Part shown: piece by piece, positions 44,550-55,746 of the stretch
Layout: each line of letters starts with the position of its first letter
How positions within the stretch are numbered: position 1 is the first letter of the stretch
Source of the DNA: Myrmaecium sp. VS I D KN 1
Lineage: Eukaryota > Ascomycota > Dothideomycetes > Valsariales > Valsariaceae
Length of the DNA: 64,000 nucleotides
Direction of reading: 5' to 3'
NCBI GenBank assembly: GCA_019775845.1
Contig: JADQAV010000047.1
Span: 1-64,000 of the forward strand
The notes under the pieces: model-generated
Told to the model about the DNA's origin: nothing
The model's database searches: none
Seen by the model: the letters and a program-made list of their open reading frames with translations, nothing else
Position numbers and translations under genes: made by a program

Positions 44550-45154
44550 GATTTGTTTCTTTGCGGCGTGTTTATCTTCTCTCAGTACTATTTCTCTGAC
44601 ATCGGTCTTCGAGCTTCATTGGAATGTTTGGGTGTTGCAGGGTTTGGGTCACGTGCTTGAGCTTGGACCATTTCTCAGATTAGAGAGGTCGAGGATGTTT
44701 TGATCGCAGTCTTCCAGGTCAATACGTACATATACAGGATGGCAATAGACAAGAAAATCTAGCTGTGTGATCATAACCGTTGCGCTTCATTTCAATCGGC
44801 GCTGAAATCAATCGTATGTGTGGTAGAAGAGGTATATTTTGGGCATTGTTCCTGACCTCAAAGCCCTAATAATCCACTACCTGATTGATACTGGTGGTCC
44901 CGCCTTCCCCGTCAGCCCAGGGATTCAAGCGGGCCTTGGGAAGGACACCTGGTGGTTGAGCGAGCCGCCATATGATGGCATCCAACTAAATAGACCACCC
45001 CCCTACACTTCAACCACACCCGTCACACGCGTCAAACGCCTCAACCAACCGCATTCACGCCATAGACGCGAGGACCGCTGTTTGAGCTTCCGGGTCCGCT
45101 TCAATTCCCCTTTCCCGTTGTTGTTTTCTCGTTTTCCTCCTCTCCCAGCCCAAC
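44550..45154. promoter_or_regulatory. Divergent promoter region, RRM gene / SEC31
   Basis: 605 bp between divergent starts. The SEC31 side has a T/C-rich leader (45090-45150: TTCCCGTTGTTGTTTTCTCG). No specific sites named; no other gene. Confidence 0.5.
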
Positions 45155-48100
45155 ATGGTGCGCCTTCGAGAAATCCCCCGGACGGCCACCTTCGCGTGGT
45201 CCCCCGGGGCCGCTCCTCCTCTGATTGCCACGGGTACGAGGGCTGGTGCCGTGGATGCGGATTTCTCCAATGAAACTCAGCTCGAGATATGGGACCTCGG
45301 TCTGGACAATCCTGAACAGAGCGTGGAGCTGCATCCGGTGGGAAGTATCAGCGCAGACTCGAGGTACAACAGTCCGAACCCAGACCAGGGGAGCTCTAGA
45401 ATAGATTGCTGATGCTCTGCATGTCTAGATTCCATGATATCGCGTGGAGCGAGCCCAATGACGATCATCCGAGAGGTATAATAGCTGGTGCTCTTGAGAG
45501 CGGATCCCTCGATCTTTGGGACGCGGAGAAGCTTCGTACGGGTGCGAGGTTAGTTAGATCTTCTGTCAAGACTGGCGTTTGATATATCGTGCTAACGCAC
45601 TGCAGTGACTCGCATATCCATCACAGCGAGAAGCACAGCGGAGCGGTCAAATCGCTGCAGTTCAACCCTTTTAAGCACGAAGCTCTTGCCAGCGCAGGCG
45701 CAAAGGGCGAACTCTACATTACCAATGTCAACGATCTGGCCAACCCCTTTCGCCTCGGCTCGTCTGCTGCCCGCGCAGATGACTTCGAATCAGTGGACTG
45801 GAATAAGAAGGTGGCCCATATCTTGGCAACTGGTAGCAGCGGCGGGTTCGTGACCGTTTGGGATGTGAGGTCAAAGAAGGAAAACATGACTCTGAACAAT
45901 ATGGGTCGCAAGGCCGTCAGCGCGGTCGCGTGGGATCCGGACATGAACACTAGGCTGATCACAGCTGTGCCTAATGATCAAGATCCATTGATACTGGTGT
46001 GGGATCTCAGGAACGCAAATGCTCCGGAACGAGTGCTCAAGGGTCATGACCAGGGCGTGCTCTCCCTGTCGTGGTGCACTCAGGACAGCGATATCTTACT
46101 TTCTTGCGGCAAGGACAACCGTACCATTTGCTGGAACCCCCGCACCGGCGAAAACTACGGAGAGTTTCCCGTCGTCACCAACTGGACGTTCCAGACAAGG
46201 TTCAGCCCGCATAACCCCGGTCTTCTGGCTACGGCGTCCTTCGATGGCAAGATTGCGATCCACACGCTTCAGAACACGGGTGCAGCCGCGCAACCTGCTG
46301 CCGCCCCGCAGGCTCCCGATAGCGAGGATTTCTTTTCGAGGGCACAGACAGAGCCGCAAGGTGTGTCTTTCTCTCTACCGAGGCCCCCAAAATGGATGCA
46401 GCGCCCTGTCGGTGCTTCCTTCGGGTTCGGCGGCAAGCTCGTCAAGTTTGCCCCCGCTGAGCCGGGCTCGAAGAAGTCCAAGATTACCATCACGAATGTT
46501 CCCGTCGACTCAGAGATCAGCTCGGCTACAGAGGAATTTGAGAAAGCACTGGAGTCAGGCGATATCACTACCATCTGCGAATCGAAGATCGAAAAGGCCA
46601 AGTCTGAGGAAGAGAAGGCTGATTGGACCGTCATTGAAACTTTGATCGCGGGGAACCCTCGTGCAAAGCTTGTGGAGTATCTTGGTTTTGCTGAGAAGAA
46701 TGAAGCCGCGGCGGAGAAAGAGCCTTCTGCAGAATCGACCGAAGCCAAGGAGAAGGAAGCAACTGATTTCTTCGACGATGGGGCTGAGGACAACTTTCTG
46801 TCCGACTTGGCCGCTACGAAGGGAGCAAAGACTAACAACCCATTCCAGATCTACACCGGATCCGAGTCCGAATCTGACAAGGATATCACCAAAGCTCTAC
46901 TTCTCGGCAAGTTCGAGAAGGCCTTGGAAATCTGCTTGAAGGAGGAAAGGCTCTCTGATGCTTTCATGATCGCCATTTGCGGCGGTCAGAAGTGCATTGA
47001 GAAGGCTCAGTCCGCCTACTTCAAGCGCAAGGGCGATGGCCCGAACTACTTGAGAGTCCTTGCCTCCGTTGTCGGCAAGAATCTCTGGGATGTCGTCTAC
47101 AACGCGGACCTCAAGGACTGGAAGGAGGTGATGGCTACGATTTGCACTTACGCCGACCAGGCCGACTTTCCCGATCTTTGCGAAGCGCTTGGTGACCGCC
47201 TAGAGGAGGCCATTAGCGAGGGTGCTGATGCTGGTACGCTGAGGAAGGATGCCTCTTTCTGCTACTTGGCGGGCTCCAAGCTCGAGAAGGTAGTCGTCAA
47301 CTGGGCCCAGGAGCTGCAGGAGAATGAGAATGCCGGCCTCAAGCAGGATCAAAACGACAACAGCTTCTCGATTCATGCTAGAGCTCTCCAAGACTTCATT
47401 GAGAAGGTCACTGTGTTCCGCCAAGTTACTGGATTCGAAGATGCGGATCGGAACAAGGATTCTGACTGGAAGTTGGCTCCTCTCTACGCCAAATACGTCG
47501 AGTACGCCGACATTGCTGCTGCTCATGGCCAGCTCAAGATCGCTGAGCGCTACCTTGACCTCTTGCCGGAGAAGTATCCCGCTGCCGATCTTGCTCGCAA
47601 CAGAGTGAAGCAAGCCACTAAGAAAGCTGCGCCTCAAACCCAACACAAGACCGCCGCCGCTCAGCGTGCTTCCAGGGTTGTTCCGACTTACGCACCTGTT
47701 CAACCGACTGCCCCTACGCAGCCTACTACGGCCTCGCCATACGCACCTGCCAACCCTATTGTGCCAGCTACGCAAACACCTTCACCGTATGCTCCCGCTG
47801 GTGCTACACGCAACGCGTATACTCCGGCAGGCTACCAACCTCCGCAGCCAGCTGGAATCCCCGGAATCCCGACGCCGCAGCCGTTCGGCGGATATCAACC
47901 TCAGCAGCAGCACACCATCCCGCCTCCCCCGCAAAACTTCGGCTCTTCTTCGTCTGTCACCCCTGCTGCTAGGAACAACAATATTCCTAACTGGAATGAC
48001 CTTCCTGACTTTGGCCCGAAGCCTACCTCGCGCCGTGCTACGCCTAGCGTTTCGGCCAATGCAATCACATCTCCCTTCCCCAATGCTCAGCCAAGCATTA

Positions 48101-49158
48101 TGTCTCCTCCGCCAACGGGTATGCCGTCTGCATTCGGGCAGCCACCAAGGGCGACGCCACCGCCCCCGCCTCGTGGACCGCCGAGGGTGTCGTCGCCGGC
48201 CACCAGCCAAACTGCTCAGTCCGAGAATAGGCCGCCCTCCACAAGCGCATACGCACCTCCGCAGCAGCCTGCCAGCAACCCTTATGCACCCCCTCAAGCC
48301 ACGGGCTTTGTAGCGCCACCGACAGCACCTGTTGCGCGTGGGCCATCACCTTACAACCCACCGCCCGCTGCGGCTCCGCCCTCAAACCGCTATGCTCCCA
48401 CCCCTAGCCCTCAGCCCCCAGCGCCAGCTCCTGGCATAGCGCCTCCTCCTCGCCAGGTCGCCCCTCCTCCAAATCCTTATGGTCCTCAGCAATTTGGCCA
48501 AACTATCTCTACCCCCTCTCCTGTGGCACCAGCTGTCCAGCCACCTCAGGGACCCCCTCAAGGATTTTCCAGGCCACCACCTCAAGGACCCCCACAGGCT
48601 CCTCCCCGGGCTGGGCCTCCGCAGGGTCCCGCACATGCTGCGGGAGCTTCCATCTCCAGGCCGGATACTGCACAATCCCAGCGGTCCGTTCCCGCGGCGC
48701 CAAGCAAGTACCGTATGTATTGACCGCTCCGCGTATCGGAAAATCACTAACATTGTCCATAGCTCCGGGTGACCGTTCGCACATACCTGAAGCTTCGCGT
48801 CCCATCTATGAGATCCTCAATGCGGACATGCAGCGCGTCAAGTCCAAGGCACCTGCGGCGTTCAAGGTTCAGGTTCTCGATACCGAGAGACGCCTCAACA
48901 TTCTTTTTGACCACCTAAACAATGAAGACCTGCTCAAGCCCGACACTATTCAAGAGATGAACGAGCTTGCCCAGCATCTTCAGACAAGGCAATACGAACA
49001 GGCCCAAGCTTTGTTTACGGATCTCATGACCAACAAGACCGAGGAGGGAGCAAACTGGATGGTGCGTACTTATTCAAAGAATCAGTGTGGAACCCTGCTA
49101 ATCTCATATTTAGGTTGGTGTCAAGAGATTGATTCAGATGAGCAGAGCCACGCCCTGA
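45155..49158 (+). CDS. SEC31: COPII outer-coat protein Sec31
   Basis: Model: 45155-45363, 45429-45548, 45606-48712, 48763-49061, 49114-49158; introns 65, 57, 50 and 52 bp; 1259 aa, as expected for fungal Sec31. The N-terminus [20 protein letters not shown] opens a seven-bladed WD40 propeller (about residues 1-340; [32 protein letters not shown]). Then comes an alpha-solenoid with [15 protein letters not shown], a long Pro-rich linker (about residues 790-1145, with PPP and PYAPP repeats) that binds Sec23 and stimulates the GTPase, and a C-terminal helical SRA1/Sec31 domain ([17 protein letters not shown]). With Sec13 it forms the outer cage of COPII vesicles budding from ER exit sites. Strong identification. 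Confidence 0.96.
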
Positions 49159-49727
49159 AGGACAGTACATCCTTAGCATTTTTGCGTAACGTATGACATG
49201 TTAAACGGTGTATGACTTAGGGCATTGGACGGATGGTAGTCTAGCGGACTGCGTCGGTTGTGGCCATTGTAAGCTCCGGGCTCGAAACGGAAAATGGGAT
49301 GATAGAGTTGATTTTCTTTCCACTACCGGGTTTGTTGTTGTAATCGTATTGATGAATTGGTTGTGCAATATTTCTTTATGCAACCTCTCTATCCTTTCAA
49401 GATATTGATACAGTGATCCCACATAAATGCGGGCAATGTAATGAAATGACTTTGGGGGTTGTAGCTCGCCACAGCCCGCCTTGATAATCCATCTTGCTCT
49501 CTCTTAGCGAGACTCCCAATGTAACGCCCGCCCTTGCTGTAGGTAAAACTCCGACTATCAACCCAGTAGGTCCTTCCTCAACGCAATAGTCTTAAGGATC
49601 AGCTTCCGCCTCTGCTCCGCTCTGTAAATAGGCAGTGGAATAAGCGGACCGATCTCTATGTACACAGTCTCGCCGAATCTCCCGTTCGTCATGATGTACT
49701 CCTCCACTCTCAATCCCGCCCACCCAC
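49159..49727. other. Convergent intergenic region
   Basis: Between the SEC31 stop and the uL30m stop. It holds both 3' UTRs. A 44-codon minus-strand ORF at 49558-49692 is mentioned under findings. A tRNA-like A-box look-alike near 49224-49250 does not fold into a tRNA. Confidence 0.5.
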
Positions 49728-50003
49728 TCACGCGGCCGGCATGCCGGCCGGGGCGCGCTTCTCGACGTAGAAGCCCTTGGGCGGGGTGCGGAGGGCCTTC
49801 TCCTCGGCCTTGGAGAGCGCGCGCTCGACCTCGGTGACGTGGACGAGCTCCTTGACCTTGAGGATCTGGCCGGCGACGGACTCGGAGACCGGGTGGTAGA
49901 CGACGGACATGCGCTTGCGCAGGCCGAGGGCGGCGAGCACGCCGTGGACGCGCTGGGGCAGGCCGATGGCGGAGCGGAGGAGGGTGATGCGGAAGTAGGC
50001 CAT
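49728..50003 (-). CDS. MRPL33: Mitochondrial large-subunit ribosomal protein uL30m (MRPL33)
   Basis: Single exon, 91 aa. [16 protein letters not shown] opens the classic L30 fold; [20 protein letters not shown] and [13 protein letters not shown] match fungal mitochondrial L30 (yeast Mrpl33). The C-terminal part after residue 70 ([14 protein letters not shown]) is a short lineage-type tail. It is a component of the 54S mitoribosomal subunit, imported into the matrix without a long presequence. It is divergent from SEC6. Confidence 0.92.
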   Translation of the reverse strand: MAYFRITLLRSAIGLPQRVHGVLAALGLRKRMSVVYHPVSESVAGQILKVKELVHVTEVERALSKAEEKALRTPPKGFYVEKRAPAGMPAA

Positions 50004-50608
50004 TGTGAGTTGAGTGTGCGTGGGGCGCGGAGGTTGGGAAGGGGGGTTCGAGGGGAGGAAGAGCGATGGGTTGGTGAGGATTCAGGTGGGAGATTGTGAC
50101 TTCCTGCGTCTGTGGACGTTAGTAGGAAGTGTGTGAATACAGGATGCGCCTTCTGCGGGAATCATTCACAGCAAGGTGCGCAGAGAATGACGTACCTTTT
50201 CAAGGGTGGGCAAGAGCAGAGCGGGATATTCTTCTCCTCTCCTTCGCTTCTTTGCAACCACGGGGAGCGGCGGTTTCGATCTCTCTCTGTATCTCAATAC
50301 TAGGTGCTGTCTACCGTACTATCATTCTCCCAGCGGAACTGAGGTTTCGGATGGTTCGGAGTTTCCGCCATTCCTGATCGGGTCGCTAGCGCCGATTCCC
50401 CGACCCCGGGGGTCCGCGCGCGTTGACCATCATGTTCGGCGTCGCCCTGACCAGCCTCATCACCACTACAGGCCCCGCACGGGCAGATACACCCTCCCTT
50501 TACTCTCAGGAAAACGGACGGCAGGTCTGGGACCAAGACTCGGACCCAGACCCGGACCAGGATTACGATTCACTCGACAGCTCAGCAGCAGCGACACCCA
50601 CACCTACC
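50004..50608. promoter_or_regulatory. Divergent promoter region, uL30m / SEC6
   Basis: 605 bp between the uL30m start and the chosen SEC6 start. An in-frame upstream ATG for SEC6 lies at 50432-50434, so part of this region could code for an N-terminal extension. No other gene. Confidence 0.45.
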
Positions 50609-52894
50609 ATGAACGATGCCGAGACGGTCACGGTGAAGCTCGCGGAGCTGCTCCGGCACCCGGAGGACCTGGACAAGATCCCGGCGCTGAAGGCGGAGTT
50701 CACGCGGAAGAAGGCGGCGGTGGACGGGCAGCTGCGGAGCGGGATCTCGGAGCAGATGGAGGTGACGCACCTGGGCATGCACAACATCGCCGAGGGCCAG
50801 CGGACGGTGCAGCAGATCAAGGAGGAGATGCAGCGGATCGACAAGCTGTGCGCGGAGGCGCAGAACATGATCCGCGACTTCCCCCACATCAACAAGGTCG
50901 CGCAGGTCCACCGCAACTTCGACAGCGTCCGCAAGATGAAGCGCGAGGTGGACGGGTTCGGGCGCCGGCTGGACGAGCTGGAGGACCTGCTGCGGCAGGA
51001 CGACGCGATGCCCGAGTCGCAGCCGAACCTGCTGGCGATCCATTACGGCCTCACGCAGCTACGGGACATACGGGACACGGCGATGTTGCAGATCAAGAAC
51101 TCGGAGGAGGCGAGCACGGAGCTGGTGGAGAATCTGACGCTGGAAGGGGGCGCGACGTTGCAGGATCATTTCAACCGGCTCGACGAGGTGGTGGATTGGT
51201 TCGACGAGCACCTGGGAAGCGCATGCTTGAACCTGATCGAGCTGGTGCAGAGCGGGAATCACGGGCTGGTGGTTAAGCTGGCCCTGGTCATTGAAGTGGA
51301 AGAGAAGAATGATAAGAAGATACGGGCGTTACAGGACGCGCAGCGGGAGTTTAAGGAGATCGCGGCACGATTCAAGTCCATCAACAGCGGGCCTAAAGAA
51401 ACGCGGGGCTACAAGGAAAAGTTTTTGAAAGCTATCGAGTTCCACGCCCAAGCCCAGATCGACCAGACAAATCAGCTGTTCCTCGAGGATCCAACGAAGC
51501 TGGAGAAGAGCGTGCGCTGGTACTTCAACGAACTCAACACCGTCAAGCTGGGCATGGTGAGCCTGATGCCGAAGAAATGGAAGATCTTCAAGACCTACAT
51601 CAGCATCTACCACAGGCTCATGCACGACTGGCTCGTCGCGCGCATCGAGGACGAAAACTTGACGCCCATTCAGATGCTGGCCATCATCCAGTGGGAGGAG
51701 AAATACTACGCGAAGATGCAGAAGCTGGGTGTGCCGACAGAGGACCTCGAGCCACATCTCCTGGACAACAGGGGTCCGGAGCTGGTCCGGGAGTACCGCC
51801 AACTCATCATCCGGACGGTGGACGAGTGGATGGACCGCATGGCCGTCAACGACCGACGGGACTTCCAGGAGCGCAGCGAGGACGCCTTCAGTACTGACCA
51901 GCACGGCATCTTCCGCACCAAGACGCTGAGCGACATGTGGATCATGTTGCGGGAGCAGTTGGCAGTGGCCGCGGGCAGCGAGCGACCGGACGTGGTGGAA
52001 GGAGTAGCGGAAGCCATGTTCCGCGCGCTGACGAGCCGGCAGCAGATGTGGGAGTCGCTCGTGGATACGGAGCTAGACCGATACAGCCAGCCTACGGCGG
52101 ACGTGGAGGGCCTCCAGGCGCTGCAGGACTGGCTTGTAGCCATTGCGAATGACCAGATCGCATGTATCGACGATGGGGATGGCGGGGACCAGGAAGAGAG
52201 CCTCAGCTACCTCTCCCGCTTCAGCCAGGAGCTGCTACCATTGGTGTCGCCAGCATACGCGGCAACGGCGCAGCAAGCGGTCGAATCATTACGGGACGGA
52301 TATGTGGACTTGGGAACGCACTGCATCAGCGTGTTTGCGTCGCTCATCTTCGCGGTGGACTTCAAGAGCATCCTGCCGGAGTTCTTCACGGCGGGGTGGT
52401 ACGCGCAGAAGCGGATGGCGCAGATGGCGAGCACGTTCCAGGACTACCTGGCGGACTACCACCCGGTGCTGCACCCGTCGCTGCGGGACATCATCGTGGA
52501 GGAGCTGGCGGACGAGCTGCTGGTGCGGTACCTGTCGAGCGTGCGCAACAAGGGCGTCAAGTTCCGGCGGACGGACCCGTTCGTGGAGAAGATCAAGGAC
52601 GACGTGCTCACGGCGTTCGCCTTCTTCGAGGCCTTCCCGCCCTTTCCCGACATCAAGAACAAGTGGCGCGTCGTGGATGGGTTCGTCAAGCTGCTCGAGA
52701 GCGACAAGGCGGCCGTGCCGGATGTGTACGAGGCGTTCAAACGGGAGTACTGGGATGTGCAGATGGGCTGGGTCGAGGCGGTGCTGCGGACTCGCGATGA
52801 CTTCGAGCGGTCGCTGTTGAATGCGGTCAAGGCGCGGGCGGCGGAGATGACGGTGGAGAGGGGGCCGGAGACCATCATGACGAAGGTGAAATGA
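50609..52894 (+). CDS. SEC6: Exocyst complex component Sec6
   Basis: Single exon. The start at 50609 gives MNDAETVTVKLAELLRHPED and 761 aa, the usual fungal Sec6 length; an in-frame ATG at 50432 would add 59 Ser/Asp-rich residues and seems less likely. Coiled-coil N-terminus (about 20-180: KAEFTRKKAAVDGQL, LDELEDLLRQDD), then the all-helical Sec6 body with SLMPKKWKIFKTYISIYHR, LLDNRGPELVREYR, and near the end FVEKIKDDVLTAFAFFEAFP. Sec6 is a subunit of the eight-part exocyst that tethers secretory vesicles to the plasma membrane at growing hyphal tips. No introns were needed. Confidence 0.95.
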   Translation: MNDAETVTVKLAELLRHPEDLDKIPALKAEFTRKKAAVDGQLRSGISEQMEVTHLGMHNIAEGQRTVQQIKEEMQRIDKLCAEAQNMIRDFPHINKVAQVHRNFDSVRKMKREVDGFGRRLDELEDLLRQDDAMPESQPNLLAIHYGLTQLRDIRDTAMLQIKNSEEASTELVENLTLEGGATLQDHFNRLDEVVDWFDEHLGSACLNLIELVQSGNHGLVVKLALVIEVEEKNDKKIRALQDAQREFKEIAARFKSINSGPKETRGYKEKFLKAIEFHAQAQIDQTNQLFLEDPTKLEKSVRWYFNELNTVKLGMVSLMPKKWKIFKTYISIYHRLMHDWLVARIEDENLTPIQMLAIIQWEEKYYAKMQKLGVPTEDLEPHLLDNRGPELVREYRQLIIRTVDEWMDRMAVNDRRDFQERSEDAFSTDQHGIFRTKTLSDMWIMLREQLAVAAGSERPDVVEGVAEAMFRALTSRQQMWESLVDTELDRYSQPTADVEGLQALQDWLVAIANDQIACIDDGDGGDQEESLSYLSRFSQELLPLVSPAYAATAQQAVESLRDGYVDLGTHCISVFASLIFAVDFKSILPEFFTAGWYAQKRMAQMASTFQDYLADYHPVLHPSLRDIIVEELADELLVRYLSSVRNKGVKFRRTDPFVEKIKDDVLTAFAFFEAFPPFPDIKNKWRVVDGFVKLLESDKAAVPDVYEAFKREYWDVQMGWVEAVLRTRDDFERSLLNAVKARAAEMTVERGPETIMTKVK

Positions 52895-54116
52895 TGGTAA
52901 GTGTAGGTGTGTATGGAGTGGGTGTATGGATGTGGATGTGCGGTGGAGGAGCAGCATCGTCCCTGTGTTTACTTTCCCCTTTGTCTCACATTGTGGCGGG
53001 GATCTCACTTCATTCTCCCTTTTGTTTCCGCTTCTGACGTGGACATTCTGTTCTTTTGAGAAAAAGAGACGTTGGGTTCTGCTGTTCATGCCTTACATAT
53101 TCACGTTTTGCGATGGCGTTTCAGGAACGTTGAGAATATTGTCCTTCCTCGTTTTTCTCGAAGGAATCCCGGTGGATCGAGTGGGTTGTCGCAAGAGAGG
53201 AAGGATGTATACATATGTCTGTAATCCATAAAGGAGCGTATAGTGACATACTATGATACTATCTTTGGGAGCAGCGATGCTGCTGATACTGGGGTGCATG
53301 GCGTCGCTGCGAGGCGTAATACTCATCTGTACACAACATACCCGTTATGTGTGAGTAATATGTGGAAATCCCTATTGCGACCGTAATCCATGCTTCATCC
53401 TCAAACATCACCAGGTGGCCCCTACATCAACGATGTTTGGCATGCGGACGGGAGGATGGATTATGGATGAGGTCAGCAAAGCGGAGGTGATAGACAGGTA
53501 CCCGGACTGGTTGGTCCAGGCGCTTCGCCCTTGTCCTTCCCGCCCACGCCGCCCACGCCGCCCTCGACTTTCATGTGATTGTCCAGGCGTCCTCGACTTC
53601 CTGCTCCGCCAACCTCTCCCGCCTTGCTAGAGCTCCTCGCGACCAGCAACCCGCTCCCTACGTCCGCCTCGCCTCCAGGACCACTTTCGACGGCTCCGAA
53701 TCTGCGCCATACCTCTCTCCCTTCGGCCGCCCGCCGTTGTCCGCATAACGGCCGGCGCGGAACATCGCGCTCTCACCACCTCCGTCACACCTCGCTCTTC
53801 CAAACCCCAACGTCTGACTGCAGACACAAGCCCACTTTTATTCGCTCAACTACAGAAAAACGACGTCGACATTCCGCTCGCACCTCCTCGCTGTCGCAAT
53901 CCCGCACCCAACCTCATCCAATCCCTCGTCGCGGCCTGACCCGGTCTCGTCGCCCCTCTCCCGCACGCTTCCCTCTGCGGCGGCTGGAATATGAGCTTTC
54001 GTGCGCCCGCTCGAGTCATTCGGCTTCTATTAGAGGAACGGGCAACCTGGACTCGCTAGCTAGCAACCCTGTCGCTGAGGATCGCGCTGGGTGGCGGACA
54101 GCACCCGTTCGTTGAC
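52895..54116. promoter_or_regulatory. Intergenic region and leader of the bHLH gene
   Basis: 1.2 kb between the SEC6 stop and the bHLH start. The right half (53570-54110) is a C/T-rich stretch open on the plus strand up to one base before the bHLH ATG, but it lacks an ATG of its own; I read it as promoter plus 5' UTR. No other features. Confidence 0.45.
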
Positions 54117-55746
54117 ATGGGGTCGTCGCAACCAGATGAGATCGACGTACCTTTTGGATGTGGGTGATTCCTCGCAATATATTTCGATCTAGCTCTCACC
54201 ACCTTTGTTCATAGACAATGTCAGCTTCGACCTCCCTACCTCTTCCACCAACATCCCTCCCGCCGGCCCACCGCTGCTGGACGTGACCGAGTCACACACG
54301 CTCAACACCTTCTTCGCCAACACCGACCCGCTCGATGCGACGTTTTCCTGGGACGTCCCGCCTGGAGGACTTGGGCTAGCAGCTTTACCAAGCCATACAT
54401 TCGACTGGGCACCACCACCAGCGCTCCATGGATTCAGTACAGGGCTGGCGGGGCCTTCCGGTTCCGGTACGACCCACGGCCTTCCCGTCACTGGGCAACA
54501 CTTGGAGCATGGATATGGTGGACCTGCGAGCAGTACGGTTATGGCAGCGACATCCATGGAGGACCTGAGAGCAGCTTCCACTCTACTCGGTACCGCACAT
54601 CGCGGAAGGATGGCGCCAGACGTGCCTGGCGCAGCACTGGCAATGGGGTTGTTTCCAGAACCGGCGACGCCCTCACATAGCGGTCAAGCGACTCCCTACC
54701 TCCATTCGCCGACCTCTACGCGACAGCAAAATCCCTTTGACACTGCTGCAACGGCCTCGCATTTCTCAGCGGTTAACCAACCCCCTCCCCTCTCAGGACT
54801 GCAGTTCAACACGAATTGGCGCACCAGCGACATCAATCAGCTTCGTCGATCCCTCAACTACGGCACCGATAGAAACTTCAACGCCACCGGATACGTTGTG
54901 CCCTCTCCGATGGACACTGAACAGGCCGTGACCAAGCGCCTCATAACCGAGATGCGCGGTTCCATCTCTGTTCCCTCAGATAACTCACGCCTGCCAAGCA
55001 CTAACGACGTTCGGAAGCAAGACGAAGAAACTACGATTGTTAAGGACGAAAGCACGACGAGTGACGGAGAGGATGAAGAGGCAACCCCCGACCTGCCCCC
55101 TAAGAAACGTCGAAAAAGCAACCACGCCGCGCAAAGCACGCCTGTGGCGACGGCTCGGACGACAGCTCGGAAGAAATCACCGACAGCAGGCCCGTCACGC
55201 GCAAACAAGCGCAAGGGGAGCAGCGCGGCGGCTGCCCCAGCCTCGCAGGCGGAGTCTACGAGCCGGAACGCGGTCGCTTCTACCACGACCACGACCACGA
55301 CGGCACCAGCGCCAGCGCCAGCGCCAACGCCAGCGTCCTCGTCACCGCCCAAGGCGCGGAAAAAGTCAGAGAACGGGACGACGACGCCGACGCCGACGCC
55401 GACGGCAGCGACGAAAGGGACGAAGGAGAACCTGACGGAGGCGCAGAAGCGGAACAACCACATCCTGTCGGAGCAGCGGCGACGGAACCTGATCAAGCGG
55501 GGGTTCGCGGACCTGCACGGCTTGGTGCCGGCGCTGCGGATGACGGGCGGCGCTGCGGGCGGCGGCGGCGGTGGGGGTGGCGGTGGCGGTGGTTTGAGTA
55601 AGAGTAATGTTCTTGTGGAGGCGGCGGGGTTTTTGGAGGCGTTGGTGCGGGGGAATGTGGAGTTGAGGAGGTTGTTGGGTGTTGAGGGTGATGGGGGGAG
55701 TGAGGAGGATGGTAGTAGTGGTAGTGGTGGGGGGTCGGGGGAGTGA
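54117..55746 (+). CDS. bHLH transcription factor, Ino4-like
   Basis: Model: 54117-54159 and 54215-55746; intron 55 bp; 524 aa. The N-terminal 400 residues are Pro/Ser/Thr-rich and disordered, with an acidic stretch, the basic patch PPKKRRKS and many Ala/Thr-Pro repeats. The bHLH is at about residues 424-500: AQKRNNHILSEQRRRNLIKR gives His430, Glu434, Arg437 and Arg438, the E-box-contacting set, then helix 1 (GFADLHGLVPALR), a poly-Gly loop and helix 2 (LSKSNVLVEAAGFLEALVRG). The helix 2 pattern resembles yeast Ino4, which with Ino2 drives phospholipid genes; target genes here are unknown. The bHLH lies near the C-terminus, as in other fungal Ino4-like proteins. The first exon (MGSSQPDEIDVPFG) rests on splice phase. 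Confidence 0.82.

Noticed and set aside
49213-49300. A-box-like TAGTCTAGCGG with a weak GGGCTCGAAAC, possible tRNA
   Set aside because: The acceptor ends do not pair, and the B box deviates at key positions.
53579-54115. 178-codon open frame ending one base before the bHLH ATG
   Set aside because: It has no ATG start and reads as a C/T-rich leader; Pro/Arg/Ser-rich with no family.
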